DNA of 64,000 nucleotides from Flavobacteriales bacterium (GTDB lineage: Bacteria > Bacteroidota > Bacteroidia > Flavobacteriales_F > PHOS-HE28): contig JAHBUL010000002.1 of the NCBI GenBank assembly GCA_019638085.1, forward strand, positions 124,001 to 188,000, read 5' to 3'. Made by a program: the position numbers and the translations under genes. Shown here one piece after another: positions 42,550-52,313 of the stretch (position 1 is its first letter; every line of letters begins with the position of its first letter). The notes under the pieces were generated by a model. It did no database searches. It saw only the letters and a list, made by a program, of their open reading frames with translations, and was not told the origin of the DNA.

Positions 42550-45500
42550 ATGGAAGACACATACGCTCTTGAGGGCGATCACACACGATCCAGCTTGCCA
42601 TGGAACCAGTTGGTTTTTCTGATGGCAATGATCCTTCCGGCCTGCACGGTTTTCGCGCAAGCCCAGACCATGGATCCTCCCAAACAACGCTGGAGCACCT
42701 ATGTGGGTGGGATTGGAGAGGACCAAGTTCTGAGCGTGGCCGTGGACGATTCGCGGTACCTGTACGTCGCGGGCCGCACCACGGACAGCCTGCTGCTGGG
42801 GAATGACACCACCGGTAATTCCGGTTTCACCCATCAGCGGTACTACGGTGGTGGCGGGTCGGATGCATTCCTGGCCAAGTACGCCTCGCACGGAGCCCTG
42901 CTGTGGTGTACCTATTTCGGTGGAACTGGTGACGACGAGGCCGTGCAAGTAGTGGTCAAGGGAACGGATGAGGTGTACCTCGTTGGAAATACTACTTCGG
43001 TGGACAGCATTACCACGGATACCTTGTCCTACCAAGGCGCGCCGGGTGGCGGCACCGATATGTTCGTTGCTCGCTTCAGCCAAGATGGCGTGCTCCTCGG
43101 TGCGACGTATTTCGGAGGGCCTGCAGAAGAGCGGGCCACCGGGGCGGCGTTGGATGCTTGGGGAAGATTGGTCGTATGTGGCCATGCCGATGCGGCAGGC
43201 GCGTTCAACAGCGATGTTCCACCCCATCAACCGTGGACGGCCGGCAGCGATGGTCTGGTGCTGCTTTTTGATGGAACCGAGGAATTGCTGGCAGGCAGCT
43301 ACCTGGGTGGTGAAGGCGATGACCGCCTGGTGCAGGTGGCCCAAGGCGATAGCACCGGAATTGTCCTCATTGGCAATACCAATAGCACTACGGGCATTGC
43401 AACAGCAGGTGCCATGACCGCTGATGCGCAAGGGGGAATGGATGCCATCCTGATAAAGTTGGACTCCAGCCTGGTGGTGCAGCACGGCACCTACTTCGGG
43501 GGAGCGGGTGATGACACCGGCCGCAGCGTGGCCGCGCGGAACGGTCTGGTGATCATCGGAGGCTCTACCATGTCGACGGATCTTTACACCACACCCCTCT
43601 CTCACCAACCCGACAACGCCGATGGGGAAGATGGATTCCTCGCTGCCTTGGCACCCGACCTGACCGTTCAATGGTGCACCTTTATTGGTGATACCGGGCA
43701 GGACGCACTCGCGTCCGTATTCATCGATGACCAGGATGCCTTCTACGTGGCAGGCACCACCACTTCCAACGCGAACCTCTCCACTTCCACTGATACCACT
43801 GGGGCCGTTCTTGCTGGCTCCAAGGATGCGTTCCTCATGCGGTTCAGCAACACGGGGTCATTGGATTGGTCGCGCTACGTGGGGGCCATGGCCGATGAGG
43901 AAGCGCATGCCATGACGGTGAAGCAACATACGGGCATCTACCTCGGAGGTCGTACCTCCTCCATCACCGGATTCACGGATAACCCGCACCAATCGGATTT
44001 TGGTGGTGGCACTTGGGACGGTTTCGCTTTGCGCTTGGATCAGAAGATCTCCTCCCCTCCCGGAGGGATCAGTACGTGCTCGGGCGGTGGTGGTGGAGGC
44101 GGCGGTGGCACGGGAGGAAGTGGTGGTCCAGGAGGGGTGAATCCACCGCAGAACAACTATCACGTCTGCTTGGGCGATTCCATCATGTTCGTGGCCTACA
44201 GCGGTTCGTTGGGCTTCGACTCCGATTGGATGTGGTACGCGGACTCCTGCGGTGTGAACACACAGTTCATCACCAAGGGCGATACGATCGTACTCTATCC
44301 GGATCACTCCTTCACCCTTTTCGTGCGGGCGGAAGGATCGGACCATGCGACAGCGTGCAGCTATGCGAACATCATCGTACACGAAATGCCGGAGCCGGTG
44401 GCCTTCGCCAGCGATACCGTATGTGCCGGTGCTCCGATCCAAGTGCATGGCAGCGGTGCAGAGACCTTTGCCTGGTTGGTGGCCGACTCGGTGATGGCAA
44501 CTGGATCACAAGCCCAGATCACCGCACCCATGACTGCCGGGGTGTTCCACATCGTAGCGGCAGGAACCAATGGACCTGCTTGCACGGTGAACGTGGACCT
44601 CTTCGCGGAAGTGCTCCCAGCGCCGGATGTGGACTGGCAGGTCACACACATCAGCTGTGCGGGTGACCCTGGCATGATCGAACTGTCCATGCCCGACACG
44701 TCGATCACTGATCCGGACCAGCTCACATTCCTCTGGCAGCCCGATACCTTGCAAGGCAGTTGGATCACGGGCCTGCAAGCTGGGGAATACACAGTGGTCG
44801 TTACAGACACGCTGCTGGGATGCAGCCGCACCGATAGCATCGTGGTACTGAAGCCGCTCACGCTGGATGTGGATTGGGAGGTCACCCCCATTACCTGTGC
44901 GGGCGCTTCCGGAAGCATCCAACTGTTACTACCCGACACAGCCGGAATGGATTCCCTTCTCACGATCGCCTGGAGCATGAATGACCTGCACGGCCCGTTC
45001 GTCAGCGGCCTGGCCGGTGGGAACTATTCAGTGCTGGTGACCGATACAATGGGCTGTGCCCGGGCGGATACATTGCGATTGCCCGTGCCGCCATTCTCCA
45101 TGGCCACGTGGCAGATCACCGGCACCACCTGTGCCGATGGCGATGATGGCAGCATCGCCTTGGTGCATCCGGACCTGGCCCTTTCCGACACCGCCTTCCT
45201 CTCCATCACATGGGCATTCCCCGAGCTTGAAGGCCCCGTGGTAACCGGTCTGGAGGCTGGCGGTTACGTCGTTACCGTCACCGACACCTTGGGCTGCAGC
45301 CGCACGGATAGCTTGGTGGTGCCGATGCCTCCCGCTTTGATGGACAGCGTGGCTACCACCTATGCCCTCTGTGGCCTGCCCACGGGCACCGCCCAAGTAC
45401 ATACGGGCAGCACCTCGCCGGGTCTGGCGTTCAACTTCGGAAACGGGCCGGACACCAACGGCCTACTGGAGCACTTGCCACCCGGGGACTACACGGTGAC

Positions 45501-46104
45501 GGCCACGGACAGTGTGGGATGTCAACAGGAATTCGTCTTCACGATCCAATCCTTCGGCAATATCACCGTGAACATCGGTGCCGATACCTTGCTTGCGGAG
45601 AACGGTAGCACCCTGTTGGAGTGTTTCCAGTCGCCGCCGGATGATCTGGCCACCTTCCATTGGAGCCCGGAAATGGGATTGGACAACCCTGCATCCGCCA
45701 GTACCAATTGCACCGTATCGGACACCACGGTCTATGTGATGCAAGCCGTTTCCCAAGCCGGATGTTCCGCTTTCGATACCGTGGTGGTGGTGCCACGCTT
45801 CCCCGAACCGCCCACCATCGTCCCCCCCTGTGGCGATTTTTTCCTGCCGGATCACTTCTCACCGAACGGTGACAGGCAGAATGACATGCTCTGTGTAATG
45901 GGCGGCTGCCTCACCGAATTGGAATGGAACATCCACGACCGCTGGGGCGGCCCTGTGTTCAGTACTACTGCGCCGGATGCATGCTGGGACGGAACACATC
46001 GGGGAGCGGTGCTGCCCGCTGGCACTTACGTGTACACGCTCCGAGTGAAGCGAAGCAACGGTGAAGAGCTGCAACGCACCGGAACTATCACCTTGATGCG
46101 ATGA
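42550..46104 (+). CDS. large SBBP/SprB-type surface protein with type B (gliding-motility-associated) C-terminal domain
   Basis: A 1184-residue protein. The signal-anchor region (about 15-40) ends near VFAQAQ. An N-terminal SBBP propeller (about 45-500) shows repeated TYFGG and YVGG signatures. A glycine-rich hinge (44088-44132, mostly Gly with Thr and Ser) leads to Ig-like and three SprB-like modules (about 690-940; ITCAGASGSIQL, YSVLVTDTMGCARAD). The last 90 residues (FFLPDHFSPNGDRQNDML to GTITLMR) are a type B sorting domain. It overlaps the PorP/SprF gene by four bases, a pairing seen for type B cargo. An in-frame ATG at 42532 is an alternative start. Probably adhesin-like. Confidence 0.88.
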   Translation: MEDTYALEGDHTRSSLPWNQLVFLMAMILPACTVFAQAQTMDPPKQRWSTYVGGIGEDQVLSVAVDDSRYLYVAGRTTDSLLLGNDTTGNSGFTHQRYYGGGGSDAFLAKYASHGALLWCTYFGGTGDDEAVQVVVKGTDEVYLVGNTTSVDSITTDTLSYQGAPGGGTDMFVARFSQDGVLLGATYFGGPAEERATGAALDAWGRLVVCGHADAAGAFNSDVPPHQPWTAGSDGLVLLFDGTEELLAGSYLGGEGDDRLVQVAQGDSTGIVLIGNTNSTTGIATAGAMTADAQGGMDAILIKLDSSLVVQHGTYFGGAGDDTGRSVAARNGLVIIGGSTMSTDLYTTPLSHQPDNADGEDGFLAALAPDLTVQWCTFIGDTGQDALASVFIDDQDAFYVAGTTTSNANLSTSTDTTGAVLAGSKDAFLMRFSNTGSLDWSRYVGAMADEEAHAMTVKQHTGIYLGGRTSSITGFTDNPHQSDFGGGTWDGFALRLDQKISSPPGGISTCSGGGGGGGGGTGGSGGPGGVNPPQNNYHVCLGDSIMFVAYSGSLGFDSDWMWYADSCGVNTQFITKGDTIVLYPDHSFTLFVRAEGSDHATACSYANIIVHEMPEPVAFASDTVCAGAPIQVHGSGAETFAWLVADSVMATGSQAQITAPMTAGVFHIVAAGTNGPACTVNVDLFAEVLPAPDVDWQVTHISCAGDPGMIELSMPDTSITDPDQLTFLWQPDTLQGSWITGLQAGEYTVVVTDTLLGCSRTDSIVVLKPLTLDVDWEVTPITCAGASGSIQLLLPDTAGMDSLLTIAWSMNDLHGPFVSGLAGGNYSVLVTDTMGCARADTLRLPVPPFSMATWQITGTTCADGDDGSIALVHPDLALSDTAFLSITWAFPELEGPVVTGLEAGGYVVTVTDTLGCSRTDSLVVPMPPALMDSVATTYALCGLPTGTAQVHTGSTSPGLAFNFGNGPDTNGLLEHLPPGDYTVTATDSVGCQQEFVFTIQSFGNITVNIGADTLLAENGSTLLECFQSPPDDLATFHWSPEMGLDNPASASTNCTVSDTTVYVMQAVSQAGCSAFDTVVVVPRFPEPPTIVPPCGDFFLPDHFSPNGDRQNDMLCVMGGCLTELEWNIHDRWGGPVFSTTAPDACWDGTHRGAVLPAGTYVYTLRVKRSNGEELQRTGTITLMR

Positions 46105-47117
46105 ACCGCGTAGCCCTCCTGCTGTTGGCCTGCGTAACTGGATCCCTAGTGCACGCGCAGGATGCCGCCCCCTTCTTCGCTGGGCGCACACCCTTGTTGC
46201 TGGACCCCTCGCGCACCGGCTTCGAATCCGGAGGGCGCATCAGCTTCCTCCACCAGGACCAATGGCTGCAGGTTCCGGGCGCATGGCGCAACGAGCAGCT
46301 GGCCGGGGAATGGTGCCTGCGTAATGACAAGAAGGAAGTGAACTCCTGGTTCGGCATGGGCTTGCGCGTGGGGAGTGAGCAGTTGGGTGCCAACGGTGGG
46401 CGTCTTTCGAACGTGGGAGTCCTCACGGCCGTCCACCTGAGGGCGGGGCCGAAGTCCTACCTCTCTTCCGGGTTGGAGCTGCGCTGGGCCAATGGCCGCT
46501 TGGGCGATGGAAGCGGCGCATGGGGCAGTCAGTACGACGGCATGCGCTACGATGCTGCCATGGCTTCCGGGGAAACATGGAGCACCAGCAACCAGACCTG
46601 GGCCGAAGCACGCGCCGGGATCTCCTTCACCGTAAAGGCCGAAGAGGAAAGTCCAAGGCGGCGCGAGCGCGACCTGCTGGTGGTCGGGGTGTCCGCTGAT
46701 CATTTGGGTCATCTGGTGCTGAAGGAAAGCGGCACTTCCACCGCCGTTGCACCCATGCGTTTTACCGTTTACGGCTTGGGTGAACTGCCGCTGGGGCGCT
46801 GGGAAAATGGTTTCGTCGCTGCGGACCTGATCGGCCATGTGCAGGGCCCCTTCCAAACCGGCCGCCTGAACCTCTACGTGGGAAGGCACCTGTACAACCG
46901 CGTGCGTTCCCCCGGCGGGCCCATGCTCTTGGGCTTCAAAGCGGGTGTGGGCTACCAATGGCAAGGTGCCATTCTGGCCAACGCAGCAGTGGATCTGGGC
47001 AGCCTCACCATCGGAATGGCCTACGGATGGTCCCTCTTCAACGGCGATAAGATGGCCAGCGGAAGACAGACCTTTGAACTGATGATGCAGCTGCGCATGG
47101 CGAAGCGTATGCAGTGA
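46101..47117 (+). CDS. PorP/SprF family type IX secretion membrane protein
   Basis: A 338-residue outer-membrane protein with signal peptide MNRVALLLLACVTGSLVHAQ. PorP/SprF character is seen in the early RISFLHQDQWLQVPGAWRN, in alternating beta strands with aromatic belts, and in the C-terminal strands TIGMAYGWSLF and FELMMQLR. Members are thought to hold or present particular type B T9SS cargo. The gene overlaps the 1184-residue type B gene by ATGA, so it is likely its dedicated partner. Confidence 0.9.
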   Translation: MNRVALLLLACVTGSLVHAQDAAPFFAGRTPLLLDPSRTGFESGGRISFLHQDQWLQVPGAWRNEQLAGEWCLRNDKKEVNSWFGMGLRVGSEQLGANGGRLSNVGVLTAVHLRAGPKSYLSSGLELRWANGRLGDGSGAWGSQYDGMRYDAAMASGETWSTSNQTWAEARAGISFTVKAEEESPRRRERDLLVVGVSADHLGHLVLKESGTSTAVAPMRFTVYGLGELPLGRWENGFVAADLIGHVQGPFQTGRLNLYVGRHLYNRVRSPGGPMLLGFKAGVGYQWQGAILANAAVDLGSLTIGMAYGWSLFNGDKMASGRQTFELMMQLRMAKRMQ

Positions 47118-47140
47118 TACCTACCGATCTCTCATGAGCT

Positions 47141-48133
47141 TCAAAGCCCCCCTGCGTCCTGTGCGAACTGGGCCAATGTGGTGGGTGCAAGGGTGATGCT
47201 CATGTTCATCCCCTGCGACACCACCGCGGGTGTGAACGACGAATAGTATTGCTCGTCCACCTGCCCCAAGGCCACCACGGTGATGTCCATGCCAACCGGC
47301 AATTCGTAGCCACCACCGGTGGAGAATACACTCCCACTTCCGGAGCTAAGGTTCGTCAGCGAATTCAGGGTCGGAAACACCAGCCAGACCATGGTGTTGG
47401 AAGCAGTGAACGTTGGGGGGCAGGTTACCTGAACGGCGGTAAGCGGCTCGCCGCTGCCGTAGAAATAGTCACAGTTGATCCAGTTTAGTGAGTCCGACGG
47501 GAAAGAATAGGAGAAGCCGCCCAGCGGGATGGAATCGATGGTAGCACTGTCAATGGGCGTGATCGTGTTGTTGGGCCATAGGTCCCACATCATGGTACCA
47601 TCGCTTTGTATGCGACCACTGAACAGAGCCATATCCGCATCCGGCAAACCGGGTATTGGAACGGACATGTATGACATGCCTGGTGCGAGGTGCAAGGGCT
47701 CACCGTCCTGCTCAGCGGTCAGGCGGAATTGGCCACCACTGACCAAGAGTCTGGGTTGCCCATTGTCGTTGCCCACGGTCTGTTTGTTCAGCAACAGCAT
47801 GTCCCCCACGTTGAAGGCCTCCACCAAGGTGATATTGATGGGCCCGGTGGCCGTGCTCCCATCCGCCTTGCGGAAGGCGTGTGCAGCAAACCCCGCATAG
47901 AACCCCTGTGTCCCGTTTACATACCCCGGACCGTTATCGGTGGTAATAGTGTACTGCTGTGTGGCAGCGGCGAGGTTGTCAGCGAAGACATGATCTAAGG
48001 GATGCACCGCGGTAGAGGGAAACACCGGATTATCCGGCACCTCTGGAATGCGTGCCGGCATCTCCTTTTTACATCCGGACATCATCAACAAGATGAAGGC
48101 GAACAGCATCGTAGTGGGTATGGTGCTTTTCAT
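47141..48133 (-). CDS. lipoprotein of unknown function
   Basis: A 330-residue protein with a lipoprotein signal (FILLMMSGCKKE). The mature protein has beta-rich segments throughout (YVNGTQGFYAGFAAHAF, GPINITLVEAFNVGDMLLLN, LTAEQDGEPLHLAPGMSY, SGSGSVFSTGGGYELPVG). These recall uncharacterised surface lipoproteins of Bacteroidota with a carboxypeptidase-regulatory-like middle part, but no exact family is recognised. It converges with the PorP/SprF gene with a 23-base gap. Confidence 0.7.
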   Translation of the reverse strand: MKSTIPTTMLFAFILLMMSGCKKEMPARIPEVPDNPVFPSTAVHPLDHVFADNLAAATQQYTITTDNGPGYVNGTQGFYAGFAAHAFRKADGSTATGPINITLVEAFNVGDMLLLNKQTVGNDNGQPRLLVSGGQFRLTAEQDGEPLHLAPGMSYMSVPIPGLPDADMALFSGRIQSDGTMMWDLWPNNTITPIDSATIDSIPLGGFSYSFPSDSLNWINCDYFYGSGEPLTAVQVTCPPTFTASNTMVWLVFPTLNSLTNLSSGSGSVFSTGGGYELPVGMDITVVALGQVDEQYYSSFTPAVVSQGMNMSITLAPTTLAQFAQDAGGL

Positions 48134-48375
48134 GGTAGCTTGGGTTTGTCATCACCTGTGACATGCATAAAAGTACACGTACTGAGAACCCTTGGGGTTG
48201 GGTGGACCGAAAAAAAATGGACCTCGCGTAGGGTTGAGCTTCAGCAGCCGTAGCCATGCGAAGTCTGCTTCATCACCTATGCTCTTCCCTCGCTCCTGCA
48301 AGACTTCCTCGAGCGCGGAAAACCGCTTCACCTTAGCTTCGTTGCCTGAAGTGCGAGCCTTCGCAAAAGGCACAG

Positions 48376-50283
48376 ATGGTGAACCCGGACAAGGCCGCAC
48401 AAGTCGCAACTACCATGGAAGACAAAAACATGCTGAGTTATCTCAAGGAGGTGTTGGTGAATATGCCCAGCGACTGGCTGAACCTGACAACCCATCGGCT
48501 GGATATCTATGATGAAGAGCTGGCCAAGACCCAATTCCTGGATCAGTTCGAGATCTTGTTCAAGGCCAATGATGCCGGTCCAACTGCACTGGCCGCCTTG
48601 CCCACGGCCTACGATTACATTCGATTGGGACACCCCTTGTCCTCCGTGCTGGAATGGGCCATTGCCAAGTTGAACGGCCTGCCAGCGAAGAGCGTGGTCA
48701 GCTTCTCGTCCGGAACAATGCCTGTTCTGGCCATCCTGCGGAAGAACCTGTTGGACAAGAAGAACACCCGGATCTGTTACACCGGTGAACTGCCAACGTA
48801 CTTCAACGCTGAGCTACTGCGAACGGTGTATGGCTATGCCTTTGAGCTGATGCACGTGGCGAAGTCGGAAGAGATCCCTGCCTTTGCAGGTAGCACCATC
48901 TTTCTTTCACAACAAGAAGGCTTCACCAAGGTCGACCTCGCCCCGAACATTGATTTTTTCATCCGTGTCCATGCCCAGTTCGGAAGTGTGCTCTTGGTGA
49001 ATGGCAAGCAGAATGAGGCCTACATCTCCGAGATCCAGCACGTGCGGAGAAGGGAATCCATTGCCATGACCCCGGCCAACTGCCACGCGGCCTTGAAGTC
49101 ACTGATCGATGGTTCGTCCGGCGAGGCTCGGAGAAGCGATCGCGCAGCGAACAAGGCGCTTGTGCTGAATTCAATAAGCGAGGTCACCGGCACGCGTACA
49201 AAAGCGCTGATCGCTTCCAGTGGGCTTTCCATGCAGTATGCAATCATGATGGGACTCATTCACGATGCCCTTGTAACCCACAAGGGGAAGAACATCCGGT
49301 TCATTGTTCCGCCGAACTGCTACGGCGGAACGAACGACCAGGCCAGGCGTGTTGCCGCTTGCATTGCCAATGTGGAGGTGGTTGACCTGCCCGTGGACGG
49401 CGATAACGAGATGGTCCAAAGCCTCGATGTCGTGCTGGCCAAGATCGCCAGTGAGGACGCCATCCCATACATCATCGCAGAGATCCCTACGAACCCGCGT
49501 GTTGAAGTCCCTGACCTCGATGACCTGAAGGAAGTGCTGAGCAAGGAACGGAGAACCGCGGCCGGCTCCATTGCTATCGAGCCGGTCTTTATCCTGGATC
49601 AAACGTTTTGCCCGAATGTCCATTTCCTGGGCGAGGGTGAGATACTCTCCACGGTGAGGACCATCGCCTACGTGAGCGGCTCGAAGTTCCCCAGTGGCGG
49701 GCTCTGCACGGCGGGCTACTGTGTCGGAAACGCCCTGACGGATGCCTTGATCGAGAAGGTCGAAACCCACTTGCGACTTTGCGACAACGAGGCCACCGAT
49801 CTTCAAGTGGAGATCTTGGCGAAGCAGCTACCGTCCATGAAGCAGCGGATCCAGGATGCCTACAGGAACACCCGGGAATTCGTGCGCTTCATCCACGAGA
49901 CCTTGCCGGATGCACGGATCAACTTTGTTTCGGAAGAGCTGGCAAAAGAAGGCTTCACCCCTTCCGTGTTCTCATTGGACCTTCCCACGAAAGGAAGTAC
50001 GGATGAAGAGCGGGAAGCGTACAAGAGAGCGCTGAACCTCAAGCTCATCGATCGGATGATCACGGAGATCCCCAAGGAGAGCAAGTTCTGCGTGAGCTAC
50101 GGGCAGCTGAAGGGATGCTATTGGACCATTCCCGCGACATCCACGCAAGGAACCACCAAAGAGGGTGACAAGGATTACATCGTCCGTGTGGCCGTTTCCC
50201 CGGATCTGGATCTGGAGCTGCATAAGAAGGTCTTCGCGGATTTCGTGGAGCAGGATGTGCTGGAGAAAAGCGAACTGAGGTAG
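48376..50283 (+). CDS. PLP-dependent Cys/Met-metabolism-fold enzyme with a long N-terminal extension
   Basis: A 635-residue cytoplasmic protein (in-frame ATG at 48415 possible). The C-terminal 370 residues resemble cystathionine gamma-synthase/lyase-type enzymes. They show ALIASSGLSMQYAIMMGL, the tyrosine loop PPNCYGGTNDQ, the aspartate stretch FILDQTFCPN and the Schiff-base lysine in VSGSKFPSGG. The first 250 residues also contain LGHPLSSVLE and VSFSSGTMPVLAIL, a second copy of the family's opening motifs with no lysine. The family is normally about 380-400 residues. The substrate is unknown; neighbours give no pathway clue. Confidence 0.78.
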   Translation: MVNPDKAAQVATTMEDKNMLSYLKEVLVNMPSDWLNLTTHRLDIYDEELAKTQFLDQFEILFKANDAGPTALAALPTAYDYIRLGHPLSSVLEWAIAKLNGLPAKSVVSFSSGTMPVLAILRKNLLDKKNTRICYTGELPTYFNAELLRTVYGYAFELMHVAKSEEIPAFAGSTIFLSQQEGFTKVDLAPNIDFFIRVHAQFGSVLLVNGKQNEAYISEIQHVRRRESIAMTPANCHAALKSLIDGSSGEARRSDRAANKALVLNSISEVTGTRTKALIASSGLSMQYAIMMGLIHDALVTHKGKNIRFIVPPNCYGGTNDQARRVAACIANVEVVDLPVDGDNEMVQSLDVVLAKIASEDAIPYIIAEIPTNPRVEVPDLDDLKEVLSKERRTAAGSIAIEPVFILDQTFCPNVHFLGEGEILSTVRTIAYVSGSKFPSGGLCTAGYCVGNALTDALIEKVETHLRLCDNEATDLQVEILAKQLPSMKQRIQDAYRNTREFVRFIHETLPDARINFVSEELAKEGFTPSVFSLDLPTKGSTDEEREAYKRALNLKLIDRMITEIPKESKFCVSYGQLKGCYWTIPATSTQGTTKEGDKDYIVRVAVSPDLDLELHKKVFADFVEQDVLEKSELR

Positions 50284-50502
50284 CGGAGCGGGGTCAGGAA
50301 GCTGGGCTGGTCAACCATTGTTCCTGGAACGGGTGATCGATTACCCTTGGCTGAAGCCGTGCGTCACCCGGAAGTTCGTGAACTGGACTCGATATCTTCC
50401 GGGTTTTCAGATGTGTGCGTCCGACCCACGTCGTTTCCGAAGCCTGTACTTCCTGAAGGGTCCAACGCGCCAGATCCTACCTTGCGGTCATTCCAGCGCA
50501 TC

Positions 50503-52131
50503 ATGAAGAAAGGTATCGACGTCCTGCGGGATGGAACCCTGAACCGTTCCGTGGAGTTCACACGGGCAGAACGCGAAGTGTTGGGGCTGCAAGGCCTCTT
50601 GCCGTATGTGGTCGCCACGCAGCAACAGCAGGTGGAGCGTGTGATGGCCGGGTTGCGGCGGAAGGAAAGCGATATCGAGCGGTACATCCTCCTGAACTCC
50701 TTGCAGGACCGGAGCGAACAGCTGTTCTACGCCGTCGTTGTCCAACACATCGAAGAGATCATGCCCTTGATCTACACGCCCACCGTGGGGCAGGCCTGCC
50801 GTGAATTCTCGCACATCTTCCGCCAGACAAAAGGCTTCTACATCACCCCGGACGACAAGGGCCGCATCAGCGATATCCTTGGCAATTGGCCGGAAAAGGA
50901 CATCCGCATCATCGTGGTCACAGATGGGCAGCGCATCCTCGGCTTGGGCGACCTGGGCGCGAACGGCATGGGCATCCCCATCGGCAAGCTGGCGTTGTAC
51001 ACGGCCACGGCGGGCATCCGACCGCATCAATGCCTGCCCGTGATGCTGGACGTGGGCACCAACAACCAGGAAATATTGGATGACGTGCTCTACTTGGGCT
51101 ATCCGAAGAAACGGTTGGAAGGCGATGCCTACTTCGAATTAGTGGACGAATTCGTGCAGTCCGTGCAGCAGAAGTACCCCAAGGCACTGATCCAGTTCGA
51201 GGATTTCTCCACGCCGAACGCCTACCACTTTCTGGAAAAATACCGCGACAACGTGCTCTGTTTCAACGACGATATCCAAGGCACGGCTGCCGTCGCATTA
51301 GCGGGCGTGTATGCCTCCACGCGCATTACGGGCATGGCATTCAAGGACCTGCACGTGATGTTCCTCGGGGCCGGTTCCGCCGCCACGGGCATCGCCGACC
51401 TCATGGTATCCGCGTTCCAAGAGGAAGGCTTGAGCGAGGATGAAGCCTACCACCGCCTGTGGTTCCTGGACAGCAAGGGGCTGATCGTGGAAGGCCGCGA
51501 TCAACTGAAGCCGCACAACCTGCGTTACGCGCACAAACATGCGCCGATGCAATTCATGGAAGCGCTGGACAGCCTCAAGCCCAACGTGCTCATCGGTGCC
51601 ACCGGCTCGCCGGGCACCTTCAACAAAGCGGTGATCGAAAAGATGAGCGCCATGAACGATCGCCCGGTGATCTTCGCGCTGAGCAACCCCACCTCCCGCG
51701 CCGAATGCACCGCCGAGGAAGCGTACACCTGGAGCGATGGCCGGGCAGTCTTCACCAGCGGAAGTCCCTTCGACAAGGTCACGTACAAAGGCAAGGAATT
51801 CCGACCGGGCCAAGGCAACAACGCTTACGTATTCCCGGGCATCGGATTGGGCGCCATCATCGCCAACACGCGCATCATCAGCGATGCCATGTTCCTCATC
51901 GCCACGCGTACGTTAGCGGAAATGGTGCAGGAAAAGGATATCGCCCGCGGCTCCCTCTACCCACGCCTAACGGAGATCCGCAACCTCTCCCATGCCGTTG
52001 CCGTGGCCGTGGCCGAAGAGGCTTTTCGGAGCGGTTTGGCACGGGTTGAACGGCCTGATGATCTGGAGAAGGCCGTGGCGGACTATATGTATGATCCGTG
52101 GGAGGGTTTGAGCGGAGGCATAGCTGTGTAG
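50503..52131 (+). CDS. NAD-dependent malic enzyme
   Basis: A 542-residue cytoplasmic enzyme that oxidatively decarboxylates malate to pyruvate. Motifs in order: LIYTPTVGQACREFSHIFR (about 88-106), VVTDGQRILGLGDLGANGMG (malate/metal site), FEDFSTPNAYHFLEKY, CFNDDIQGTAAVALAGV, the NAD-binding VMFLGAGSAATGIADLM, and IFALSNPTSRAECTAEEAY. The length fits the large NAD-type (MaeA-like) group. The ATG at 50503 was preferred over a TTG at 50347, because the intervening 52 residues look non-coding and the family starts near here. It stands as a single gene. Confidence 0.93.
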   Translation: MKKGIDVLRDGTLNRSVEFTRAEREVLGLQGLLPYVVATQQQQVERVMAGLRRKESDIERYILLNSLQDRSEQLFYAVVVQHIEEIMPLIYTPTVGQACREFSHIFRQTKGFYITPDDKGRISDILGNWPEKDIRIIVVTDGQRILGLGDLGANGMGIPIGKLALYTATAGIRPHQCLPVMLDVGTNNQEILDDVLYLGYPKKRLEGDAYFELVDEFVQSVQQKYPKALIQFEDFSTPNAYHFLEKYRDNVLCFNDDIQGTAAVALAGVYASTRITGMAFKDLHVMFLGAGSAATGIADLMVSAFQEEGLSEDEAYHRLWFLDSKGLIVEGRDQLKPHNLRYAHKHAPMQFMEALDSLKPNVLIGATGSPGTFNKAVIEKMSAMNDRPVIFALSNPTSRAECTAEEAYTWSDGRAVFTSGSPFDKVTYKGKEFRPGQGNNAYVFPGIGLGAIIANTRIISDAMFLIATRTLAEMVQEKDIARGSLYPRLTEIRNLSHAVAVAVAEEAFRSGLARVERPDDLEKAVADYMYDPWEGLSGGIAV

Positions 52132-52313
52132 AACCTGATCAGGTCCAAAGCAAGGTCAATGAAACACGAAAGGGTGGGCTCAGGGGATCTTCACGAATGC
52201 CGTGAGTAATGTATGTGAATAGAGGGCTTCCGATCAACGATCTTCGCCCCCGCTGAAAGACCACCGTCCTGCAGCCCGGTGAGCACTGCCCAATACTTAA
52301 ACCCCAGCCCATT

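Noticed and set aside
50347-50502. N-terminal extension of malic enzyme from a TTG codon
   Set aside because: The 52 extra residues have no family match and the ATG at 50503 gives the expected N-terminus.
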